Assembly (NCBI RefSeq): GCF_003590855.1
Contig: NZ_QYUP01000150.1
Coordinates: 1 to 56,925, forward strand
Source: Massilia cavernae
GTDB taxonomy: Bacteria; Pseudomonadota; Gammaproteobacteria; Burkholderiales; Burkholderiaceae_D
Direction: 5' to 3'
Length of the DNA: 56,925 nt
The notes beneath the pieces were generated by a model that ran no database searches, was not told the DNA's origin, and saw only the letters and a list, made by a program, of their open reading frames with translations. Below are positions 17,901-23,912 of this stretch, piece by piece. The translations under genes were made by a program, and so were the position numbers. Each line of letters opens with the position of its first letter. The stretch's first letter is position 1.

Positions 17901-19393
17901 ACGTGTTCCGCGAGAAGGGCGACCTGATCGTCAGCGCCGAAGTGCCGGTGGTGCTCGGCCTGCGGGTGCTGGACCTGCGCGCCGACGTGGCGGGCAACGC
18001 CCTGCGGACGCGGGTGGAGCTGGACGGCACCCGCGCCGGCCACGCCAATGTCGACGCCACCGTGCAGATGACCAATGGCCGCATCGGCACCGGCAGTCCT
18101 TTGAGGCTTGCGGTCAATGCCGACATGGCCTCGATTGCATGGCTGGCGCCGCTGGCCGACCAGCCGGGGCTCGAACTCGATGGCGCGCTGAAAGTGGCGC
18201 TGGCTGGCGGCGGCACCATCGGTGCGCCTACGCTGGACGGCACCGTCAGCGGCGACCGGCTCGCGGTGCGCTGGGCCGAACAGGGCGTCAAGCTGAGCAA
18301 CGGCAAGCTGCGCGCGCAACTGGCCGGCGACCAGCTGCTGCTGCAGCGCCTTAGCTTTAACGGCGTGCAGGGGACGATGGCGGCGGACGGTTTCATCCGC
18401 TTCTCGGGGGGCGAAACGACCGCGCAGCTCAAACTGGTCGCCGACAAGCTCGAAGCGCTGTCGCGGCCCGACCGCACCGTGGTCGTCACCGGCAGCGCCA
18501 CCATGGTACGTACGCCGGAACGCTTTACTCTCGACGGCAAATTCCGCGCCGACCGCGCGCTGGTCGAACTGGCGCCGCAAGGCCGGCCGACCATGTCCGA
18601 CGACGTCATCGTGCTTGGCAGGACCAGCACCGCACAGAAAGCCAGGGAGAAGAAAGGCATGCCGCTGGCGGTCGACATCGAAGCGGACCTGGGCGACTCG
18701 TTCCGCCTGCGCGGCATGGGCGCCGACGCCGAACTTGCGGGCGCGGTGCGCATCCGTACCGCCGACGGCCGCACGCCGCGCGTCAACGGAACCATCCGTG
18801 TCGTCAGCGGCACTTACGCCGCCTACGGGCAGAGGCTGATCATCGAGCGCGGCATCCTGACCTTCAGCGGCCGCTACGACAACCCCGCTGTCAACATCCG
18901 CGCGGTGCGCAAGCGCCCTGCGGGCGAGCAGTTGTCCGAAACCAACGTCGAAGCAGGTGTCGAGGTGCGCGGTACCGCGCTGGCGCCGGCCGCCAAGCTG
19001 GTGTCGACGCCGCCGGTCCCGGACAGCGAAAAACTGTCATGGCTGGTGCTCGGGCATGGCATGGAAGGTACATCCGGTAACGAGGCCAGCATGCTGAGTG
19101 CCGCTGCGGCGGCGCTGCTGGGTGGATCCGGTTCGGGCGGCTTCCAGTCGCGGCTGGCCACCTCGCTGGGCGTGGATGAACTGGGACTATCGCAGGCGCA
19201 GGGCCTGGAGAGTACCGTGGTCACGATCGGCAAGCGGCTGTCGTCGCGCGCCTACCTCAGCTTCGAGCAGGGCGCCACCACGGCATCGAGCCTGGTGCGC
19301 ATCCGCTACAAGCTCAATCCGCGCGTGACCCTGCAGTTCCAGACCGGTACCAATACCGCGCTGGACGTGCTGTATTCGTGGGCCTTCGACTAG
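14990..19393 (+). CDS. tamB: TamB inner-membrane/periplasmic translocation factor
   Basis: A 1467-residue protein with one N-terminal membrane anchor (LAIGLAATGVVLGAAYWYL, about 23-42) followed by a very long periplasmic part of repeating beta strands, expected to form the hydrophobic groove that carries lipids between the two membranes. Many repeated motifs of the type GSASLAGKRDFKV and VALRGAFGAP are visible, as is an internal near-duplication (ARGAFGAPADRLDWRIDAGQL and LRGAFGAPGERLLWNVDAKQL). The last 340 residues are the conserved TamB/DUF490 domain, with the family-like SWLVLGH and the ending LQFQTGTNTALDVLYSWAFD. It is translationally coupled to tamA by an overlapping start and stop. 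Confidence 0.93.
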   Translation: MTTEETTTMAPAAAPRRWPKRLAIGLAATGVVLGAAYWYLGRETTLQMIVQRIANASGGSIVITGVTGSLYGAMHMEHVVYRSPEQLITADKVDIDWSPWQYLTSGVAISKLHVASVRTETLKKSEPPKMPESLAPPFALHIGDARIAKLTMVTQGATTVIGDARFKLDSDRLQWQLRDASALTPWGRAAANGTIGSQRPFKLDATATLVQTEVKAGQKPAQLSLRATGDLAATQLTASGQAGKAVGDAKLTLAPFEPIPLRAMTINGRNIDPGFFNPALPTADLALAVTASVKADRSVTGTVSIVNSGTVGPLDRELLPLREMRGRLGGNLNAMQIDDVLLDMGAAGKFAGRGAVQHGPDETGIGAVQFKLHTDRIDLKAIHSRMKTTAIAGDIQLANLGKVQNISAQLSERGMRVDAAATLENQLLQIQHARLVAGTGRVDLAGSASLAGKRDFKVVATASRFNPAAFGDYPAADINAAVNASGALAPEWKVASSFTLHPSRLFGQPLSGQGRFNADAKHVSGVDATLAMGGNTVALRGAFGAPGERLLWNVDAKQLSALRSDLYGALAANGVVTGTMEQPRTTFVADARGLGWVAKARKANNSVLRASGEAWLAKASAKAVARDINIRAAGTAKGFDPAAFGSPVAGSINGSFDASGRLGKDWGGSAGVTLQESTLSKAPLWGHARLAGSAQRIASADVDLHVGPNVLAARGAFGAPADRLDWRIDAGQLAVLGGDFAGALKGSGTLSGTAKAPALTASLEGQNLKVLGIHQAKALRASVNLGARLGGATPMVSDVEVTGYTSGSTRIDSARLKTTGTRAAHTISLAARGEAFDASTQVRGGWNGDAWDGVVDALQNRGRYAFTLKQPTPLRLAVAPGAGALGLMRPQQIALNNAVIALPAGTIAIASLSKDGARWSSKGAANGVPLNYVAQFSPAMRDNVTGDLTLGGDWSLDLQAGGTPQLAGMVHVFREKGDLIVSAEVPVVLGLRVLDLRADVAGNALRTRVELDGTRAGHANVDATVQMTNGRIGTGSPLRLAVNADMASIAWLAPLADQPGLELDGALKVALAGGGTIGAPTLDGTVSGDRLAVRWAEQGVKLSNGKLRAQLAGDQLLLQRLSFNGVQGTMAADGFIRFSGGETTAQLKLVADKLEALSRPDRTVVVTGSATMVRTPERFTLDGKFRADRALVELAPQGRPTMSDDVIVLGRTSTAQKAREKKGMPLAVDIEADLGDSFRLRGMGADAELAGAVRIRTADGRTPRVNGTIRVVSGTYAAYGQRLIIERGILTFSGRYDNPAVNIRAVRKRPAGEQLSETNVEAGVEVRGTALAPAAKLVSTPPVPDSEKLSWLVLGHGMEGTSGNEASMLSAAAAALLGGSGSGGFQSRLATSLGVDELGLSQAQGLESTVVTIGKRLSSRAYLSFEQGATTASSLVRIRYKLNPRVTLQFQTGTNTALDVLYSWAFD

Positions 19394-19557
19394 TGGAAGG
19401 TGGTGCTGGGATTATGGTCCGGCACCTGTTCGTCGTCCTGCGGCGTGTGGACCGGCGGATGGTGCGGATGAGGATTGTCGAACGGCTCTGGCGTCGGCTC
19501 GTCCACTGGCCCCGGCGGTTCCGGGGCGCGGTGTGCTTGGATGGCGGCAGGAATCAT
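19390..19557 (-). CDS. Small proline/histidine-rich protein convergent with tamB
   Basis: A 55-residue open frame beginning MIPAAIQAHRAPEPPGPVD and rich in Pro, His, Glu and Asp (PHPHHPPVHTP). It is preceded by an excellent Shine-Dalgarno GGAGG, seven bases before the ATG, and its stop overlaps the tamB stop on the other strand by two bases. No signal peptide or cysteine is present and no family is recognised. The ribosome binding site, the amino acid bias unlike a frame shadow, and its tidy tail-to-tail fit make a real gene likely. It may bind metal through its histidines, but that is only a guess. Confidence 0.6.
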   Translation of the reverse strand: MIPAAIQAHRAPEPPGPVDEPTPEPFDNPHPHHPPVHTPQDDEQVPDHNPSTTFH

Positions 19558-19670
19558 GGTCGGACCTCCGTTATCATTAAGTTATGACATTACCATGGGA
19601 TGTGGACGATGGGCGCAAAGTACGCCGCAGGGTCGATTACAATTGCCGTTCTTTCAAACACGCACTCCCC

Positions 19671-20177
19671 ATGACTATCCAGACCATCATCCTCCTCGTC
19701 CTTGTCCCGTTGCTGATCTGGCGCGTGTACGCGCGCCTGAAGAAGATGATGGCGCGCCAGCGTTCGGTCATGTCGCGCCATTACACCGGCCTGCTGGTGT
19801 TCACGGCGATGGTGCTGGTGCCGGGCTCGGAACTGGTGGGCCAGCCCGCCTCGCTCGCATGGCTGGCGGTCGGCGCCGCGGCCGGCATCGCCTACGGCGT
19901 GTTCGGCCTGCGCAAGACGCGCTTCGAAGCCGCGCCCGACGGCTACTGGTTCACGCCGCCGATGCGCCTCGGGATGCTGGTGGGCCTGCTGTTCGTCGCC
20001 CGCATCATGTACGTCGGCCTCGAAATCTACGTCAACCAGGGCACCGCCAACGTGCTGCCGCGCTTTACCGACAGCCCGCTGACCCTGATCGTCCTTGGCC
20101 TGTTCGCCGGCTACTTCGGCAGCTTCTCGGCGGGCCTGATCCGCTGGCGCTACAGAATCGGCATAGGGGGCAGCTAA
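19671..20177 (+). CDS. DUF1453/CcdC-like membrane protein with intron-altered C terminus
   Basis: A 168-residue inner membrane protein with about four helices (IQTIILLVLVPLLIW, YTGLLVFTAMVLVPG, ASLAWLAVGAAAGIAYGVFG, MLVGLLFVARIMYVG, and a last LIVLGLFAGYFGSFSAGLI) and a basic loop RVYARLKKMMARQRS, resembling CcdC-type proteins. The final residues IGGS come from inside a group II intron that begins, on the opposite strand, at 20163. Joining 20162 to 23866 would give a different tail, IKKAAAVE then stop, for a 172-residue original protein. So the coding region is essentially complete but its 3-prime end was replaced. Function unknown; the CcdC likeness is moderate. Confidence 0.75.
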   Translation: MTIQTIILLVLVPLLIWRVYARLKKMMARQRSVMSRHYTGLLVFTAMVLVPGSELVGQPASLAWLAVGAAAGIAYGVFGLRKTRFEAAPDGYWFTPPMRLGMLVGLLFVARIMYVGLEIYVNQGTANVLPRFTDSPLTLIVLGLFAGYFGSFSAGLIRWRYRIGIGGS

Positions 20178-20197
20178 TGATAGCTGCTCCCCTGCCA

Positions 20198-20232
20198 CAC
20201 CACCCGGCATGCGGGTCCGCACCGGGCGATTC
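20198..20232 (-). ncRNA. Domain V of the outer group II intron
   Basis: On the minus strand the stem reads ATCGCCCGG then CCGGGTGGT around a GTGCGGACCCGCATG hairpin. The lower stem carries a CGC triad paired through a G-U wobble, the class C form of the catalytic metal-binding site. It is directly followed by a domain VI-like hairpin. Confidence 0.75.
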
Positions 20233-20244
20233 GAGTAGTTGAGG

Positions 20245-20510
20245 TCAAGACAGGCGGGGTACGCCCAGTCGATCGAAGTACGCAATAGTGAGTACGCTGT
20301 TAAGCAGTTTATCGCTATTGCGCCACCAGCGACGGCCGTTGGCCGCCACTCGCTTTGCCACCGACGGCGCAGCTCCCAATTTGAGCAGTTCCCGATACAT
20401 GGTGGTTCCGCGTTTCCAGTGCTTTAGCTGGATAGCCCGCAGCCTGTGACGCAGCCATTCATCGAGTTTGCGCCATACGTTAGGGGTTTGCGCCAACTGG
20501 AAGTATCCCT
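20245..20510 (-). pseudogene. 3-prime part of the outer intron's reverse transcriptase/maturase ORF
   Basis: This stretch encodes GYFQLAQTPNVWRKLDEWLRHRL, then AIQLKHWKRGTTMYREL and ends WWRNSDKLLNSVLTIAYFDRLGVPRLS, the well-known C-terminal maturase (GIIM) end of class C intron reverse transcriptases. It has no start of its own: the open frame continues upstream into the inner intron's domain V (DGSRMRRESHVRF), which is not protein coding. It is the continuation of the 22364-23465 ORF; if the inner intron is removed the two parts join near Trp, giving W-K-G-Y-F-Q or a close variant in frame. Expression of full protein would depend on splicing. Confidence 0.85.
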
Positions 20511-20550
20511 GGTAAGTAGGCCCAAGGAATTTCACCTTGAACCTCTCGCA

Positions 20551-20584
20551 GAACCGTACGTGAGACTCTCGCCTCATACGGCTC
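20551..20584 (-). ncRNA. Domain V of the inner group II intron
   Basis: A 34-base hairpin beginning GAGCCGTATGAGG, with loop GAGA and closing TCACGTACGGTTC on the minus strand. The AGC catalytic triad near its base and the two-base bulge position are as in IIA/IIB-type introns. It starts right after the maturase stop. Confidence 0.9.
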
Positions 20585-20587
20585 CCG

Positions 20588-21841
20588 TCATCCAACCTTG
20601 CTCTCCATGCAACGCCAGTGGACGAATAATGCCGGAAAATCCATCTTCATCTTGCCCAGCCAGTCAGCACTGAGCCTTTGATGCCGCCTCAGTGTTTGGT
20701 ACTTCCGTCTGGCCCACTGCATCAACCTTCGATCAAGGTATTGAAAGAGCTTGTGCATTGCTGTCCGATAGAACGTCCCGTAGTAGTTCACCCACCCGCG
20801 TATTGTGGAGTTGTATTGCCACGCCAGTTCCTGCAGCGTTGCGGGTGTCTGCCGATGCAGTTTCCATCCCCGTACCGTCTCCCGCATCCGCTTCAGAGCT
20901 GTATCGCTGACTGCCGGTAAGAAGCTTGTAAATAACCGGCCCTCCTTGTTCTTCGCTCCCCTCGGACGGAAAGTAAATCCGAGAAAGGTGAATTGCACGA
21001 GTCGATACATCTTGGTGCGCTTACTGTGCTTGCAGTACACGATCTTTGATTTCTCCGGATGCATTGTCAGTCCACATTCTGCCAAGCGCGAGGCGATCGA
21101 ATGCATCACGTTTTCCGCCTGCTCCTGATTGCGACAGTGAACTACTGCATCATCGGCATAGCGGGCGAAAGGACATTGCGGATAGCTGCGCTTCATCCAA
21201 AGATCGAACGCATAGTGCATAAACAGGTTCATCAAGATCGGACTGACGACCCCGCCCTGAGGTGTGCCTCGTTCCCTCGGAACGGAGACACCCTCCGCCG
21301 TCTCGAACGGGGCAGTGAGCCATCGCTCGATATATAGCAGAATCCAGTCTTCCTTGACGTGCTTGCGAACGGCTTTCATCAAGAGTACGTGATCGATTTG
21401 ATCGAATGCCGCCTTGATGTCAAACTCGACCACCCAGTCATGCTTCCAGCACCGTTCTCTGGTGATGGCAACAGCCTGTTTCGCCGATTTACCCGGCCGA
21501 TATCCGTATGAATCCGGATGAAACATCGGATCAAGGATCGGCTCAATGATGAGCTTGGCCGCTGTCTGCGCGACGCGGTCGGACACAGTGGGAATACCGA
21601 GCTTTCGAAATCCGCCCGATGCCTTCGGAATTTCAACCTGCTTGACTGGCGGCGGGAAGTACGATCCCGACGACATCCGGTTCCACAGCTTGTAGAGATT
21701 CTTCGACAGGTTCTGCTCGAACATCACGATCGTTTCATCGTCGATGCCAGCAGCGCCTCGGTTGGCCTTCACTTTCTGGTACGCATCCCACACGGTACGT
21801 TTTGCAATACTATAAGGTTTTGTTGATGTCATGTCACTCAT
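20588..21841 (-). CDS. ltrA: Group II intron reverse transcriptase/maturase (inner intron)
   Basis: A reverse transcriptase of 417 residues from the ATG at 21841 (an in-frame TTG at 21850 adds three). The RT blocks are all visible: AYQKVKANRGAAGIDDET, RKLGIPTVSDRVAQTAAKLIIEPILDPMFHPDSYGYRPGKSA, EFDIKAAFDQIDH, RGTPQGGVVSPILMNLFMHYAFD, the catalytic PFARYADDAVVHC and the primer-grip-side TFLGFTFRPR. The C-terminal maturase domain reads RLMQWARRKYQTLRRHQRLSADWL and FPALFVHW. No HNH endonuclease follows, so it would retrohome without second-strand cleavage. It binds and helps splice its own intron RNA. No inactivating change is seen. Confidence 0.92.
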   Translation of the reverse strand: MSDMTSTKPYSIAKRTVWDAYQKVKANRGAAGIDDETIVMFEQNLSKNLYKLWNRMSSGSYFPPPVKQVEIPKASGGFRKLGIPTVSDRVAQTAAKLIIEPILDPMFHPDSYGYRPGKSAKQAVAITRERCWKHDWVVEFDIKAAFDQIDHVLLMKAVRKHVKEDWILLYIERWLTAPFETAEGVSVPRERGTPQGGVVSPILMNLFMHYAFDLWMKRSYPQCPFARYADDAVVHCRNQEQAENVMHSIASRLAECGLTMHPEKSKIVYCKHSKRTKMYRLVQFTFLGFTFRPRGAKNKEGRLFTSFLPAVSDTALKRMRETVRGWKLHRQTPATLQELAWQYNSTIRGWVNYYGTFYRTAMHKLFQYLDRRLMQWARRKYQTLRRHQRLSADWLGKMKMDFPALFVHWRCMESKVG

Positions 21842-22363
21842 CCCCAGCAAACAGGTTGGCGTCCTTCGTCAACCGGATAACGCCGCCCCTTCGCTCCGCC
21901 TTCATTACAAAGGCTTCATCACTACTACGAGCAGCTCCGCCCCTCGTTCCGGCATCGGTATTCTTCCTCATGGTGTCTGCCACTTGTCATTTTCCTTAGC
22001 ATCCGAAACAAGGTTCTCACGTTCCATACCAAAGCCTGTATTGAGCTCATGCCGCCTATACACCGGCTGCCGACGGGTCCGTAAACAGGATTCGTCCCGA
22101 CTTATCCCAGGGCGGATGGACGGCCCCGATTTTGACAGCACTTAAATGCTTAACGATGCGTCATCGAACGGTTTGCTTTCGCTCATCTTCTCAATACGTA
22201 CCTGACACCTTTCTTGGCGCCTTTTCCACAGTCGCTCACCACCATGTCTTTTGAACACAGCAGCACTGGGTGGTTTGAAACCAGCTCCTGCAAGCCGATT
22301 TCGGGAGGCCTGCTCCCATCTTTGATACAGCATCGCAAGCTTGCGCTTGCGTTCGTGACACAC

Positions 22364-23465
22364 TCCATCCCAGCATATAAGAACGCAGTCGTGTCACTAC
22401 GTCCGGCATGCTGCGCCCGCCAGAACGGCAGGTCAGCTCCCGGATGCGTTGCTTAAACGTTTTCAGAGGCTTCTCAGCCACCTTGCGTTTGACTTCACCC
22501 CCACGCGCCACCCACAGACTGTAACCGAGGAACTTGCGGCCAAAGACGCTAGCCACCGCGCTTTTGCTTTCGTTGACCATGAGGTGCAACTTGGCATAAC
22601 AGCGCCGCAGTAGCGCCATCACCCGCTGGCCCGCCCGCACGCTGCGCACATACACGTTCGCATCGTCGGCGTAGCGCGCAAAGCGATGGCCGCGCCATTC
22701 CAGTTCCTTGTCCACCTCGTCGAGCATCACGTTGGCCAGTAACGGACTGAGAGGCCCACCTTGCGGCGTTCCCTCATCGCGCGACTGCACCACGCCGTTG
22801 TCCATGATGCCGCTGTTCAGATATGCACGAGTTAGCCGGATTATCCCAGCGTCATCGATGCGTTTCCGCAGGCGGTCAATCAGGATGTCATGGTTGACCC
22901 GGTCAAAGAATTTCGACAGGTCGACATCGACCACAATTCGCAATCCAGACTGAACGTACGCTTGGGCGGCCAAAACCGCATCCTGTGCACGCCTGCCCGG
23001 ACGAAAGCCGTAGCTATGCTCACTAAAGGTGGGATCAAGTATCGGTTGCAGCACCTGTAGCAGTGCTTGCTGGATCAGGCGATCCGTCACCGTCGGAATG
23101 CCAAGCTCGCGCTCGCCACCGTCGGGCTTCGAGATCGTCACCCGACGCACCGGACTGGGCCGGTACGTCCCTGCCAGCAGTTGCTCTCGTATATGCGGCC
23201 ATGCGGTTGCCAGATGACGCGATGTCTGGTTGATATCCAGCCCATCCACGCCAGCAGCTCCCTTGTTGGCACGCACACGCTTGAACGCCCGCCGCAGGTT
23301 CTCTGTCGTCAGCGCCGCTTGCAGCAGCACTGACCCCGTGTCTCCGGTTGCATGTCGCGGGCAGAACGCTTCGTCGCTGAAAGCATCGGGCATGGCTTCA
23401 CCTTGCCCTACGGCTTCCCGCCCCGCGTTAGCAAGCATCTGACGCTGTGCTTTCTGCATCGACAT
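22364..23465 (-). pseudogene. 5-prime part of the outer intron's reverse transcriptase ORF
   Basis: About 367 residues of a class C intron reverse transcriptase, from MSMQKAQRQMLANAG at 23465 to LRSYMLGW at the inner intron junction. RT motifs include RVRANKGAAGVDGLD, ELGIPTVTDRLIQQALLQVLQPILDPTFSEHSYGFRPGR, VVDVDLSKFFDRVNHD, DEGTPQGGPLSPLLANVMLDE and FARYADDANVYV (catalytic YADD). Past Trp the open frame runs 42 residues into the inner intron (SVSRTQAQAC...) and stops at 22236, so without splicing the protein would lack the maturase end. Called a pseudogene for position, but it may be conditionally intact because the interrupting intron is in sense orientation. Confidence 0.88.
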
Positions 23466-23867
23466 ATCGGATTCACTCCTACTCGTTCAGTCCTTCGTCG
23501 GCGGAGTCGAGCCTTCCCGGCGCTACCACCAACTACTATGACCTCTGCTGAGACCCCGCTCCGGTTTTCACCGTCGCCCTTTCAGGCACAAGGCGGGGCG
23601 TCCCCAGGTAAGGGCCGCACTCCTTCATCACACAACCGCCGCATTTACGCCACCGATCCTTGACCACAAGAGCTTCGCGGTTTCATGCCCGCTCGCCCTG
23701 ATCGGTAACGCCTTCTATGCGATTCTTGTCCATCGGCTCATGATTTATGCTCCACGCTTCCTTCCCACACTCAGTTACCCTCATGCAGTTGCGCTTCACT
23801 TCGCTCACTGTGGTCAGCTCGCGGCGGGACTTTCACCCACAGGAGTGCGCCCATGCTGGGCGCACAT

Positions 23868-23901
23868 AAAAAAAGCCGCTGCGGTCGAGTGACGCAGCGG
23901 C
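23868..23901 (-). terminator. Rho-independent terminator of the SMC operon, target of the outer intron
   Basis: On the minus strand a GCCGCTGCG/CGCAGCGGC stem with a nine-base loop is followed by seven T. It lies 12 bases after the SMC stop. The outer group II intron begins two bases beyond the T-run, as expected for class C introns. Confidence 0.9.
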
Positions 23902-23912
23902 CTTGGCGGTAA

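Larger units (their letters stand above)
20511..22363 (-). mobile_element. Inner group II intron (IIB-like) nested in the outer intron's ORF
   Basis: About 1853 bases on the minus strand. It begins with GTGTGTCACGAACGC at 22363, fitting the GUGYG rule, runs through some 520 bases of presumed domains I-III, a maturase ORF, and domain V only three bases after the maturase stop. The 3-prime end is placed near 20511 because this restores the reading frame of the interrupted reverse transcriptase; the terminal bases (TTACC) do not exactly follow the usual AY ending, so a shift of one or two bases is possible. It lies in the same orientation as the ORF it interrupts, so it could be spliced out of that mRNA. 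Confidence 0.85.
20163..23865 (-). mobile_element. Outer group II intron (class C-like), interrupted by a second intron
   Basis: Read on the minus strand, the intron begins GTGCGCCCAGC at 23865 and ends in CCCCTAT at about 20163. Without the inner intron it is about 1850 bases, a normal size. Domain V lies at about 20198-20232 with a CGC catalytic triad at its base, and a domain VI-like hairpin follows (GGGGAGCAGCTA pairing with TAGCTGCCCC, 20166-20193). The 5-prime exon is a rho-independent terminator with its T-run, the typical target of class C introns. Its reverse transcriptase ORF is split by the inner intron into 22364-23465 and 20245-20510. The exact 3-prime end is inferred by comparison with known intron ends and could be off by a few bases. 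Confidence 0.85.

Noticed and set aside
15511..18354. 947-residue frame within tamB in another frame
   Set aside because: Arg/Gly/Ala/Gln-rich shadow; tamB is intact from end to end.
20245..20595. Independent 116-residue protein
   Set aside because: Its first 28 residues are translated domain V and VI of the inner intron; only the part below 20511 is coding, as the tail of the outer reverse transcriptase.
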